Below are positions 36,028 to 44,719 of a DNA stretch of 64,000 nt, piece after piece (the stretch's first letter is position 1; each line of letters begins with the position of its first letter). The translations under genes were made by a program, and so were the position numbers. Source of the DNA: Acidobacteriota bacterium. GTDB taxonomy: Bacteria; Acidobacteriota; Holophagae; Acanthopleuribacterales; Acanthopleuribacteraceae. The stretch spans positions 56,527 to 120,526 of the forward strand of contig JASJCB010000006.1 in the NCBI GenBank assembly GCA_030066195.1. The letters run 5' to 3'. The notes under the pieces are model-generated. The model worked only from the letters and a program-made list of their open reading frames with translations, ran no database searches and was not told the DNA's origin.

Positions 36028-36779
36028 GCCGCTATACCGGCTTGAAAGCCGTTTTCAAACGCGAGTTCCGCGGCTATTTCGCCACGCCGCTGGGTTACAT
36101 CTTCATGGTTGTTTTTCTGATCGCGGCCGGACTACTGACCGTTTCCCGCGACTTCGGGCGTTTCCTGGAACTGCGCCAGGCTTCCCTGGACAGTTTCTTC
36201 AACTTCCTCCCCTGGCTGTTTGTGGCTCTGGCTCCCGCCGTCGCCATGCGCCTGTGGGCCGAGGAACGCAAAACCGGGACTGTCGAACTACTCTTCACCC
36301 TGCCCATCACCCTGCGCGGTTCCTACCTGGGCAAGTTTCTGGCAGGGTGGTCCTTTATGTTGGTCTCCCTGGCGTTGACCTGTCCCGTGGTCTTTGTCGT
36401 GGCCTGGCTGGGTGATCCGGATTGGGGCACCATCATTACGGGTTATCTCGCCTGCGCCCTTTGCGTAGGTTTGTACCTGGCCATCGGCATGACCTTTTCC
36501 GCCATGACCAAGAATCAGGTGGTTGCCTTTATTCTGGGCCTGGCCGCTTCGATGATCTTCCTGAACATCGGCCGTCCCCAAAGCCTGGAAGTCTTTTCAA
36601 GTATTGCCGGGATCGGCGGGTACCTGGAACAGCTTGCCGCATCCATGTCTATCATCGACCATTTCAACAGTCTCACACGAGGCCTCATCGAGTTACGCAC
36701 CCTTGCTTTCTTCGGCATCTCCACCCTGGGATGGCTGGCGGCCGGGATGGCTTTGCTCGATGAAGTCAAGGCGTCTTGA
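36024..36779 (+). CDS. ABC-2 type permease, GldF-like
   Basis: A 251-residue protein with six hydrophobic segments. FKREFRGYFATPLGYIFMVVFLIAAG and WAEERKTGTVELLFTLPITLRGSYLGKFLAGW are the family markers of ABC-2/GldF permeases, followed by LGDPDWGTIITGYLACALCVGLYLAIGMTFSAMTKNQVVAFILGLAASMIF. The ATG overlaps the ATPase stop (ATGA) and has GAGGGGG 7 bases upstream. It pairs with the preceding ATPase. Transported substrate unknown. Confidence 0.9.
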   Translation: MSRYTGLKAVFKREFRGYFATPLGYIFMVVFLIAAGLLTVSRDFGRFLELRQASLDSFFNFLPWLFVALAPAVAMRLWAEERKTGTVELLFTLPITLRGSYLGKFLAGWSFMLVSLALTCPVVFVVAWLGDPDWGTIITGYLACALCVGLYLAIGMTFSAMTKNQVVAFILGLAASMIFLNIGRPQSLEVFSSIAGIGGYLEQLAASMSIIDHFNSLTRGLIELRTLAFFGISTLGWLAAGMALLDEVKAS

Positions 36780-36791
36780 GGAGGTGGCCGC

Positions 36792-38792
36792 ATGAAACAT
36801 TCAAAACTTACCATTATCATGATTCTCATTGTGTCGGTGCTTGCGGTTCACGTGTTCTTCATGAACACCGAGGGCGCGCGCGTGGACATGACCGAAACCA
36901 AGTTATTCTCGCTGACGGACGGCACCCAACAGATCCTGGAAAAGATGAAGACCGAGGGCGTCAAGCCTATCGAGGTCAAGTTGTACTTTTCCGCCACCAC
37001 CGGGAAGACCCTGCCCAACTTCATCAAGCAGTTCATTGTCTACTCCGACTATGTGCGCAACCTGATGCGTGAATATGTACGCGAGAGTGACGGTAAGATT
37101 CGTCTCAGCGTCATCGACCCCAAACCCGACAGCGATGAAGCCGAGGACGCTACCGATTACGGTCTGGACGGCAAGCCCATCAACCAGCACGGCGACAAGT
37201 TCTTCTTCGGTCTGGCCTTCGAAACCCAAACCGGTTCTCGCGATATCATCGAGTTCCTCTGGCCCGAGAAGCAGGAGACGATTGAATACGAGATCTCCAA
37301 GACCATCTACAACCTGCTTTGGCCCAAGAAGAAACGGGTCGGCGTCATCTCCAGCCTGGACCCCCTTCCCGACAACAACCCCTATATGCAGCGCATGCTG
37401 GCCGCTCAAGGCAAGCAACCCGGTGAGCCCTGGTCTATTATGACCGTCTTGCAGGAAAGCTACGAGGTGGAAAAGATCGGCGATGTGGATACCATCGATA
37501 AGGAGAAGTACGACCTGGTCATGGTCATCCACCCCAAGGGACTCGACGATAAAACCCTGTGGGCGATCGACGAATGGGTGATCACCGGCGGCGATACGCT
37601 AGTCTTCATGGACGCCTATGCCCTGGACGACTCCCCGCCCAACAACCCGCAGCAGCCCTGGGCCCAGTTCCAATACAACCGCTCGGCCAATATGGACAAG
37701 CTGCTGAACAAGTGGGGCCTGCGTTTCCCGCAAGACACTTTTGCTGCCGACTACAACATGGGCATCAAAATGCCCTCGCAACGCGGCGGCGCGGCAGAGG
37801 TGAATGTGGTCTTCATGGGCATCGACGACCGCAACAAAGCCGAAACCCTGAACCTGGATACGCCGGTATTCCAGGGTCTCACGGACATCCGCTTCTACAC
37901 GCCCGGCGTGTTGGAGAAAGCCGATGACGCTCCCGGCGAGGTGATTCCGCTGATCACCACTACCGAGGCGGGCGACTCACTGAAAGTCATCCCCGGTTTC
38001 GGCGATAAGGGTCTTGCCTATCCCGACTTCCAGGACCCCGGCAAACTGCTGCGGAACTATTCTTCTTCCAAAAAGCAGATGCTGGCCGCGTTGGTGACGG
38101 GTCAAATGCCCTCCGCCTTCCCCGAGGGCGCAACCTTCCCCAAGGAAACCCCGCAAACACCGCCCGGCATGCCCCCCGGCTTCCAAATGCCGGTGCCCGA
38201 GGATGCGGAAATGGTGACGAAGGAAGCTGTTCCGGCCGATCAGCATCAGGAAGCCCGCATCATGGTCTTCTCCGATGTGGACTTCATCAGCAACCAGTTG
38301 GCTTTCCAACAATCGTTCTTCGGCCTGCAAGCCGTGGGCGACAACTACAAAGTGCTGCTGAACTCGATCGACTTCATGCTGGGCGCGCGCGAGCTGATGG
38401 CCGTACGCTCCAAGGAGAACATCGCCCGTCCCTTCAAGGTCTTCGACGAAATCGAACGCAGGGCCGACGCGGACATGCTGGAAGAAGAGAACCGCATTCG
38501 CACCGATATCGAAACCTTCCAAACCCAACTGCGCGAGAAGCAGGGCGGCATCAGCCAGAAGAACGCCGTCCTGTTCCAAAAGAAGATGGGCGACGAGATC
38601 GCCGAGTTGAACAAGAAGATCGACGAGGGCAACAAGCGTCTTCGGGAAATTCGCAAAACGAAACGCTCGTCCCTGGAAGGCACCGAGAGCACGGTCCGCT
38701 TCATGATCGTGGCGCTCATGCCGATCATCGTATGCGTGTTCGGCTTGTTTACGGTCTTCAAGCGAAGAACTGAAAAGCAGGGAAGGGGGTGA
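36792..38792 (+). CDS. GldG-like ABC-associated membrane protein
   Basis: A 666-residue protein. One N-terminal transmembrane segment (LTIIMILIVSVLAVHVFFMN), a large extracytoplasmic domain of the ABC_transp_aux type (TETKLFSLTDGTQQILEKM...VKLYFSATTGKTLPNFIKQF...YVRESDGKIRLSVIDPKPDSDEAEDATDYGL), a coiled-coil region (ADADMLEEENRIRTDIETFQTQLREKQ...) and a last transmembrane segment (MIVALMPIIVCVFGLFTVF). This is the layout of GldG-type proteins that work with ABC-2 permeases. It lies 12 bases after the permease and 4 bases before the DUF4340 gene. The transported substrate is unknown. Confidence 0.9.
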   Translation: MKHSKLTIIMILIVSVLAVHVFFMNTEGARVDMTETKLFSLTDGTQQILEKMKTEGVKPIEVKLYFSATTGKTLPNFIKQFIVYSDYVRNLMREYVRESDGKIRLSVIDPKPDSDEAEDATDYGLDGKPINQHGDKFFFGLAFETQTGSRDIIEFLWPEKQETIEYEISKTIYNLLWPKKKRVGVISSLDPLPDNNPYMQRMLAAQGKQPGEPWSIMTVLQESYEVEKIGDVDTIDKEKYDLVMVIHPKGLDDKTLWAIDEWVITGGDTLVFMDAYALDDSPPNNPQQPWAQFQYNRSANMDKLLNKWGLRFPQDTFAADYNMGIKMPSQRGGAAEVNVVFMGIDDRNKAETLNLDTPVFQGLTDIRFYTPGVLEKADDAPGEVIPLITTTEAGDSLKVIPGFGDKGLAYPDFQDPGKLLRNYSSSKKQMLAALVTGQMPSAFPEGATFPKETPQTPPGMPPGFQMPVPEDAEMVTKEAVPADQHQEARIMVFSDVDFISNQLAFQQSFFGLQAVGDNYKVLLNSIDFMLGARELMAVRSKENIARPFKVFDEIERRADADMLEEENRIRTDIETFQTQLREKQGGISQKNAVLFQKKMGDEIAELNKKIDEGNKRLREIRKTKRSSLEGTESTVRFMIVALMPIIVCVFGLFTVFKRRTEKQGRG

Positions 38793-38796
38793 ACGC

Positions 38797-39855
38797 ATGA
38801 ACCTGAACCGTAATCTGATTATCGCGGCGGTGGTTCTGCTGTCGCTCTCGGTATTCTCCTACCGCAACTCAATATCCCGGGCCGAACGTTTCGAGCGCGG
38901 CCAGAAATTCCTGACCCAGCTCAACCCGGACAATATCAACGAAATCGAAATCCAGAAAAGCGGTGAAACCGTCACCCTGGCCAAGTCTTCCGACAAGTAC
39001 CTTGTCAAGGAAAAGCACAACTATCCTGCCAAGAACGAGTCGGTCAACCGTTTCATCAACGACATGCTGAACATCAGCTTGGAGAAAGCGGTCGGTTCCG
39101 GCGAAAGCCTGGAACAAGAACTGGAACTGGACGGCGGCGAAAAGACTACCAGGGTTGTGCTGCGCAATGACGCCGGTAAGGACATGGTGCAGTTTTACGT
39201 GGGTAAATCGTCGGAGGGCGGCCGCGGCGCTTACGTGAAGCGCATCGACGGTGAGGACCAAACCTCCTACCTGACAAGTCGCGGCGTCTTCCTCAGCACT
39301 ACCGCCGACAGCTTCCTGGACAAGGAAATCCTGGATGTAGCCGCCGACAAACTGGTCAGTGTGCAGGGCGGTGATTTCAAACTGGAGAAAGGCGATGACG
39401 GACTGAAGCTGGCCCGCCTGCCCAAGGGCAAGAAGGAAAGCAGCGAGGTCAGTCAGGTCAAAGGCGCTCTGGCCGGTTTGCGTTTCGACAAGGTCTTCCT
39501 GGCCGACGACACCGAGGTGGCCGCTCTGAATTTCGCGCATAAAACGGTCTACAACCTCGATGACGACAGCTCCTATACGGTGCTGGCCGCCAAGAAGGAT
39601 GACAAAACCTTCCTGAAGATTTCGGGCGAAATGGATCGGGAAAAAGTGAACCAGGCTGCCTCCATCGGCCGTGATGAGGCCGAGGACCAGTTGCAAGCCA
39701 AGTCGGAAGTGCTGACCCGTATGGACGAGGTCCAGGATTTCAACAACTTTCACGGATCATGGATCTACGAGGTCACCGACTACGTGGGCAAGAAGTTCAC
39801 CAAAAAACGCGCTGAACTGATGGAAGACGAAGAAAAGGATGAGGATGCCGAGTAG
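38797..39855 (+). CDS. DUF4340 domain protein
   Basis: A 352-residue protein with an N-terminal membrane anchor (LIIAAVVLLSLSVFSYRN) and an extracytoplasmic domain typical of DUF4340: LTQLNPDNINEIEIQKSGETVTLAKSSDKYLVKEKHNYPAKNESVNRFINDMLNISLEKAV, later RGVFLSTTADSFLDKEILD. The C-terminus is highly charged (ELMEDEEKDEDAE). It ends the four-gene Gld-like operon; DUF4340 proteins are regularly found next to GldG-type genes. The ATG at 38797 follows a purine-rich GGAAGGGGG. Function is unknown but surely tied to the transporter. Confidence 0.9.
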   Translation: MNLNRNLIIAAVVLLSLSVFSYRNSISRAERFERGQKFLTQLNPDNINEIEIQKSGETVTLAKSSDKYLVKEKHNYPAKNESVNRFINDMLNISLEKAVGSGESLEQELELDGGEKTTRVVLRNDAGKDMVQFYVGKSSEGGRGAYVKRIDGEDQTSYLTSRGVFLSTTADSFLDKEILDVAADKLVSVQGGDFKLEKGDDGLKLARLPKGKKESSEVSQVKGALAGLRFDKVFLADDTEVAALNFAHKTVYNLDDDSSYTVLAAKKDDKTFLKISGEMDREKVNQAASIGRDEAEDQLQAKSEVLTRMDEVQDFNNFHGSWIYEVTDYVGKKFTKKRAELMEDEEKDEDAE

Positions 39856-39882
39856 CATTCACTTCCAATTCCGGACAAGATA

Positions 39883-39910
39883 GAGGGGAGGCTTCGGTCT
39901 CCTCTTTTTC
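39883..39910 (+). terminator. Terminator of the Gld-like operon
   Basis: GAGGGGAGGC, TTCG loop, GTCTCCTC and TTTTTCTATCTTTTTT: imperfect stem with a stable loop and a long T-run, 28 bases after the stop. Confidence 0.8.
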
Positions 39911-39955
39911 TATCTTTTTTCCAACCCCTCGATTCAGGAGCACGGCCTGCATTGA

Positions 39956-40798
39956 TTATCTGCTTGCCAGGTTTTGTTGGGTCAGCTTCAGCCGGTCATG
40001 CAATTGCCTTAACTCATCTATAGAGAGCTTCTCCAAATCCTCGGAGCTTTGAACGGGCAAACCTCTCAGGTCTTGAAAGACCTGAATGCTGCCAATGAGC
40101 TTACCTTCAATCCGGCCTTCTTTGCGACCTTCTTTGCGGCCGATTGCTTTGAGCTCTTGGAAAGCCACGCTGTCTTCCCTTGGAATGAAATTGATCATTT
40201 TCCTCAACTCCTCGAACGTAAATTCACTAAAACGCTGCATGACGGCGAAGATCAAAAGGTCGCCCAGCATCTGGGTCCGTTCCTCTGTTAAATCTAGTTC
40301 TTTAATTTGTGTTTGCCAAGTGCCGATGTTCCGGTCGAACTCTTTGCGGTTTTTGGTCACCAGAGGTTTCAGTACCGTCAATTCACCGGCGTTATCACCC
40401 AGCCTTTTCAGGCAATCCTCGATACAGTAACGGCGGATGAGCGGCGGTTCGGCTTTCTCCAGAGGCGTCAACTCCTCAGGCAATCCCGGATCGTAAGACG
40501 CTTTCAAGAATAGGAATACCATCTGCCATGGTCCCTCGAACTCGTTTATTTCATGCCAGGTGAAGGCAGTACGCCCCAGTCGCCAGTAGATCTTCTGATC
40601 CAGATAACCCTGTGCCTCGAAGAAGGTGCGAATACCCTCCGCGTCAATACGATAGAGAAAGCCGTCCAGGCGTTTCTCGGTGGTTTTGACGGTAATGCTT
40701 TCATAGATATAGCTTCCTTCAACCTTCTGGCCGATCAACCGAAAAAGGTCATTCGGCCTGGCCTTGAAATATTCGTAGATCAGTTCATCGGTTCTCAT
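39956..40798 (-). CDS. DUF2887 / Rpn-type PD-(D/E)XK nuclease-like protein
   Basis: A 280-residue protein. MRTDELIYEYFKARPNDLFRLIG and ESITVKTTEKRLDGFLYRID...IRTFFEAQGYLDQKIYWRLGRTAFTW match DUF2887, a relative of Rpn/PDDEXK transposase-like nucleases; D in RLDG and E/Q in FFEAQG would be the active-site residues. The C-terminus has the GRKEGRKEGRIEGKLIG repeat common in these proteins. Rpn proteins promote RecA-independent recombination in E. coli; no data exist for this one. It is a single gene after the Gld-like operon, convergent to it. Confidence 0.85.
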   Translation of the reverse strand: MRTDELIYEYFKARPNDLFRLIGQKVEGSYIYESITVKTTEKRLDGFLYRIDAEGIRTFFEAQGYLDQKIYWRLGRTAFTWHEINEFEGPWQMVFLFLKASYDPGLPEELTPLEKAEPPLIRRYCIEDCLKRLGDNAGELTVLKPLVTKNRKEFDRNIGTWQTQIKELDLTEERTQMLGDLLIFAVMQRFSEFTFEELRKMINFIPREDSVAFQELKAIGRKEGRKEGRIEGKLIGSIQVFQDLRGLPVQSSEDLEKLSIDELRQLHDRLKLTQQNLASR

Positions 40799-41051
40799 AG
40801 GCCCGTTCCGCTGTTGTCAGTGTTTACAGGTACAATGCGCACAAAAGCCTCCTTGGACGGTGATTTGAGACACACCTCTCCCGCACTTCCCAAAGGGTTC
40901 GAGAAGCCTTTTTCAGTCAGGGAGTGACGGCCCTGCCCGAGAGACGGCGCACAGCCAGAGTACCCTGGCCGGCTTGAAAATGCCAGGACTTTTTCGAAGA
41001 TTCTTTTCGCCTAAGGTGTTATTGGCCAGGGCTTTCCAAGATCGACAGGGA

Positions 41052-41531
41052 TTATGGCCAGGTCAGGGTTTTGGGGATGATGCCGACGGCCATGCCGGCC
41101 CAATCCAGGGCCAATAAAACGGCCAGGCCGATAAGGGCCAGATCCAGGTATCGACCGTACTTGTCCACATTTGCCCGCAGGTCGGGGCGCGCCAGCCAGA
41201 GCCCGTGCCTCAGCGCTTGCAACGCCGCGTAGAGCATGGCCAGCCAACCCAGATGGTGATAAGCCATGCTCCCTTGGAAATCACCATGGGCCGCGTGGAC
41301 CCAGGAGCGAGTCAACCCGCAACCGGGACATGGAAAACCCGTACTTAGCTTGAACCCGCAAAGCGGCGGCAGCGGCATGCCCGCGACCATGGGCGGCAGG
41401 TCCGGCCTCGACGAGGGGCGCAACACGAAGGCCGCACCCAGAAACGCCAGCATCAGGAGAAGTACCAGCCAATGGACGCCGGCCCCGTTTCCGCCGATCT
41501 CAGGTGAAGGCTTGTTTGACGGCTGCATCAT
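41052..41531 (-). CDS. DUF2752 membrane protein
   Basis: A 159-residue protein with about three transmembrane segments. LCGFKLSTGFPCPGCGLTRSWVHAAHGDFQGSMAYHHLGWLAMLYAA contains the DUF2752 signature (C-x(7)-PCPGCGLTRS, then HxxG). ATG at 41531, overlapping the preceding gene by 32 bases. Function of the family is unknown; members are often linked to envelope genes. It forms an operon with the proline-rich protein upstream. Confidence 0.9.
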   Translation of the reverse strand: MMQPSNKPSPEIGGNGAGVHWLVLLLMLAFLGAAFVLRPSSRPDLPPMVAGMPLPPLCGFKLSTGFPCPGCGLTRSWVHAAHGDFQGSMAYHHLGWLAMLYAALQALRHGLWLARPDLRANVDKYGRYLDLALIGLAVLLALDWAGMAVGIIPKTLTWP

Positions 41532-42033
41532 TCAATACGACCAGAGCCCAGATACCAAGGGGGAGATCCACGAAACAGCAGCAGCAACCGGTCAAGCAGG
41601 GAATCAAAGCCAGGATGGCGCCGGCCACACAGACGTTCCAACTGCGCATGCGGATCATGCTGATACCGGAGGCCATGATCAAGCACTGGCTGACCAACTG
41701 CATAAACAACATGGGTTTCTGAAAGCGGGCCGCCATGTCCACCCATTGATCCGCCAGTTCCTGATCGAATTCAATGTCCATTTCTCTGTAAATATCCAGG
41801 AACTGGTTGATTTGTTGGCTGGGATCGGTCACGGCGATCAGGCTGTAGAGGATGTACATAATTCCAATGGCCGCGGCCGCGGTAAGCGCAATGCCGGGCG
41901 CCAGCAGTCTCTGCTTCGCCAGATTGGGATCGAAGCCTCCTCCGTCTGAGAAATCACGGCGGGGCGGCGGGGGCGGAGGTCCGTCTCCGTAAGATGAAGG
42001 CGGCGGCGGGGGTGGGGGTGTCGGGGTTTCCAT
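41500..42033 (-). CDS. Proline-rich membrane protein, unknown function
   Basis: A 177-residue protein. The N-terminal 30 residues are Pro-rich (METPTPPPPPPPSSYGDGP, then PPPPPPRRDF). Three or four hydrophobic segments follow: LLAPGIALTAAAAIGIMYILYSLI, PMLFMQLVSQCLIMASGI, VCVAGAILALIPCLTGCCCCFVDLPLGIWALVVL with a run of four cysteines. The C-terminal LPLGIWALVVLNDAAVKQAF recalls small DUF4190-like proteins. The ATG at 42033 has GGAG 7 bases upstream. Function unknown; coupled to DUF2752. Confidence 0.75.
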   Translation of the reverse strand: METPTPPPPPPPSSYGDGPPPPPPRRDFSDGGGFDPNLAKQRLLAPGIALTAAAAIGIMYILYSLIAVTDPSQQINQFLDIYREMDIEFDQELADQWVDMAARFQKPMLFMQLVSQCLIMASGISMIRMRSWNVCVAGAILALIPCLTGCCCCFVDLPLGIWALVVLNDAAVKQAFT

Positions 42034-42097
42034 GAATTCTCTCCACAAAATGATCTTAACTTATTGTAACCGCCCGAGAACGATCAAGCCAACCGCT

Positions 42098-43354
42098 TCA
42101 ATAACAAATCGCACGGTTGCGAACGGCAAAACGTCCTTCTTTCAATACATCGGTGACGTGGTTGATGCCCCAGAAATAAACCAGGTACATGGCGGAGGGC
42201 GCATCCAGGAAGGCAATATCGGCGATTTTACCTTCCTCCAGGCTGCCGATCCGGTGGGCCTGACCCAGGCTGTCAGCCGCGTTCAGGGTCACGCCCACAA
42301 AACTTTGCTCGAAGGTCATGCCCAGATTCATGCAGGCCAGGGCCATCATCAACGCCTGCGAAACCGTGTGACTGCTGCCCGGATTGTAATCGGTGCTCAA
42401 AGCCAGGGTGCATCCGGCGTCCATAAACGCGGCCGCATCGGCATACTGCCCGCGAAGGAAGAAACTGGTTCCGGGCAACATGGTCGCAAAGGTGCCCGCA
42501 TCGGCCATGGCGCGCATATCCCGCTTGCTCGCGTGCACCAGGTGATCGCCGCTGACCGCGCCCAATTCCGCGGCCAAACCGGCGCCGCCCAGGGGAAACA
42601 ACTCGTCCACGTGCATGCGTAGTTGGAAACCCAGGTCCAGCGCGCGTTGCATATGACGGCGGGAATCCTCCAACTCGAAGACCCCCTTCTCGCAGAAGAT
42701 GTCCACGTAGCGCACGGTGCCGCGCTCGGCGACTCGGGGCAATAGTTCCGCGTTCAGATAATCGATGTAACCGCCGGGATTACCCTGGTACTCGGGCGGT
42801 ACCTCGTGGGCGCCCAGGAAGGTCTGGTGCATCTCCACCGGATGGCTTTCGGACAACTGGTCCATGACGTCCAACTGCTTCAATTCACTGTCCGCATCCA
42901 GGCCGTAGCCTGACTTGGCCTCGATGGTGCCCACGCCGTGCAGCAGCATGGTGTCCAGGGTTTTCTTCGCCCGGGCGGCCAGGTCTTCGCGAGAGGCCTC
43001 GCGGGTATGCCGGACGGTGGACTTGATGCCGCCGCCCCCCTTGGCGATGTCTACATAAGTAGCGCCGTGCAGGCGACGGTTGAATTCGTCGGATCGATCG
43101 CCGCCCCAAACCAGGTGAGTGTGAGGATCTACAAAACAGGGCACGGCCGTTTTGCCGCCCATGTCTACCCGTTCGGCGTCGGCAGGGGTGACCGCCAGCA
43201 CTTCCTCTCGCGGACCCACCTTGGCGATGGCGCCGTCGCTCACCAGAATAGCGCCGTTCCGGACGGCCCGGACACTGGTCGCCTCGCGGTCGGCACAAGT
43301 ACCTTGCGCCGTATAGATCTCACTGAGACCTTCCAATAACAAACAATGACTCAC
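42098..43354 (-). CDS. hutI: Imidazolonepropionase
   Basis: A 418-residue metal-dependent hydrolase of histidine degradation that opens imidazolonepropionate to formimidoylglutamate. The metal motif DPHTHLVWGGDRSDEFNRRLHGATYVDIAKGGGGIKSTV, EAKSGYGLD, ETFLGAH-like MHQTFLGAHEVP, RMHVDELFP, and the late ALSTDYNPGSSHT are all present. It starts with a GTG overlapping the divIVA stop (GTGA). No other hut gene is nearby, so the pathway must be encoded elsewhere or the enzyme is used differently. Its coupling to divIVA is odd. Confidence 0.96.
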   Translation of the reverse strand: MSHCLLLEGLSEIYTAQGTCADREATSVRAVRNGAILVSDGAIAKVGPREEVLAVTPADAERVDMGGKTAVPCFVDPHTHLVWGGDRSDEFNRRLHGATYVDIAKGGGGIKSTVRHTREASREDLAARAKKTLDTMLLHGVGTIEAKSGYGLDADSELKQLDVMDQLSESHPVEMHQTFLGAHEVPPEYQGNPGGYIDYLNAELLPRVAERGTVRYVDIFCEKGVFELEDSRRHMQRALDLGFQLRMHVDELFPLGGAGLAAELGAVSGDHLVHASKRDMRAMADAGTFATMLPGTSFFLRGQYADAAAFMDAGCTLALSTDYNPGSSHTVSQALMMALACMNLGMTFEQSFVGVTLNAADSLGQAHRIGSLEEGKIADIAFLDAPSAMYLVYFWGINHVTDVLKEGRFAVRNRAICY

Positions 43355-43923
43355 TTGGGTTTGACCTCTTTGATCAACTGATCCACCTGGCCGTTGGCCA
43401 CGCGTCGGGCGGATTCCTTCTTACCGCGAGCGGACTTGGGCCGCGGCGCGAATTCGTGGATCTTATCACTTTCGCGCGCTTCCTGCTGCTCGGCTTCCAC
43501 GAAATGATTGAAACGGGAAACCATCAACTCCGCCTCGGCCAGCAGGTCGTTGCGCATGCGCCGCACCTCGGAGGCCTGGTGCCGGATCCGGGCTACTTCT
43601 TCGCGAGCCTCGTCATACAGGCGCTCGGCCTTTAACTGGGCTTCCTTGACGATCAACTCGGCCTCTTTCTCGGCGTTGGTATGGATGTCGGTTTTGATTT
43701 GCTGAGCCGTAACCAGCGTATCTTTGAGCACCCGATCGCGGGACTCCATATTCTTCAGACGTTCGCGCAGGATGGTCAACTCGCGTGACATATTGTGGTT
43801 TTGTTCCATCAGGTTTTCGAACTCTTCGGAAACCGCGTAGAGGAAGTGTTTGACCTCCTCAGGCGCATAGCCCCGCAGCTTTGCCGAAAACTTGTGGTTT
43901 TGGATCTCCAACGGGGTAATCAT
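43351..43923 (-). CDS. DivIVA domain protein
   Basis: A 190-residue protein. The N-terminal ITPLEIQNHKFSAKLRGYAPEEVKHFLYAVSEEFENLM is the DivIVA membrane-binding/crossed-loop domain, and residues ~40-150 form a long coiled coil (RELTILRERLKNMESRDRVLKDTLVTAQQIKTDIHTNAEKEAELIVKEAQ), typical of pole or division scaffold proteins. The tail is basic and disordered. The ATG at 43923 begins the domain. DivIVA is best known from Gram-positives but short homologues occur in other phyla. Its stop overlaps the hutI GTG. Confidence 0.92.
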   Translation of the reverse strand: MITPLEIQNHKFSAKLRGYAPEEVKHFLYAVSEEFENLMEQNHNMSRELTILRERLKNMESRDRVLKDTLVTAQQIKTDIHTNAEKEAELIVKEAQLKAERLYDEAREEVARIRHQASEVRRMRNDLLAEAELMVSRFNHFVEAEQQEARESDKIHEFAPRPKSARGKKESARRVANGQVDQLIKEVKPK

Positions 43924-44061
43924 GGCAAACCTCCGTGCCCTTCAGCCGAAAAAATAAAACCGTAACATTCCCATCAGGTTAAGGCTTGGAAAAATGAGTA
44001 TACCCCAGCACGGAGCCTCAGGCAAAAGATTTGCGTATGAGAAGATGTTTCAAAGGCTCGA

Positions 44062-44562
44062 TCAGGCGCCCTTGGGCATGGTTTTCGGAATCATCGAGGT
44101 ATCGGCCTTGCCCTCCAACGCGGAAAGCATCAGGTGTTCCACCGCGCGCAAACGCCGACAAACCTCGCGGGCAATATTCAACTGCAACAGGGTAAAACCG
44201 GCCAGGTCGTGCCGACGCAAATTATTGAAATCCGCCGACCCCAACGGAATAGCCCGGCAAACCTCTCCCGCGATCACCGACGCGCTACGCGGTCCCGGAT
44301 CGATAAGTGACATCTCCCCGATACAATCGCCGCGCCCCAGGGCGCACAGCAGGTAGTGATGGTCCCCGTGATACTTCACCACATCGGCGCAACCCTCCTC
44401 CAAGACATAGACGCAACCCGGCGGAGTGCCCTGGCGCATGATATATTCTCCCGGCTGGAAAACCACCGGCCCGGTCGCGCCGAGCAGGTTCTCGAGAGCA
44501 GCCCTCGTCAATCCGCCGAATATGGGCATGCCCTGTAGTAGGGTGATCCGTTCGTTGTTCAT
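44062..44562 (-). CDS. Cyclic-nucleotide-binding domain protein
   Basis: A 166-residue protein with one cNMP-binding domain and no DNA-binding domain. LLQGMPIFGGLTRAALENLLGATGPVVFQPGEYIMRQGTPPGCVYVLEEGCADVV and the phosphate-binding cassette GDCIGEMSLIDPGPRSASVIA, with the conserved Glu and Arg, are intact. The C-terminus is helical. ATG at 44562 is chosen as the domain start; GGAGG is 14 bases away, so an upstream ATG at 44646 cannot be ruled out. It is divergent from the aminotransferase gene. Confidence 0.82.
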   Translation of the reverse strand: MNNERITLLQGMPIFGGLTRAALENLLGATGPVVFQPGEYIMRQGTPPGCVYVLEEGCADVVKYHGDHHYLLCALGRGDCIGEMSLIDPGPRSASVIAGEVCRAIPLGSADFNNLRRHDLAGFTLLQLNIAREVCRRLRAVEHLMLSALEGKADTSMIPKTMPKGA

Positions 44563-44719
44563 GGTCGACTTACGAGCCTCCACTCCTTCATTATCGGTAA
44601 CAAGTTTCGTGGTGTAAAGCTTTCCACCTGAATTTCGTCCAAACATCGTCTTGCAACATGGCTGCCGATTAGGCAAGATGAGCAAAACCAACGGCAGATG
44701 CCGATGCCGGGAGCAACCG

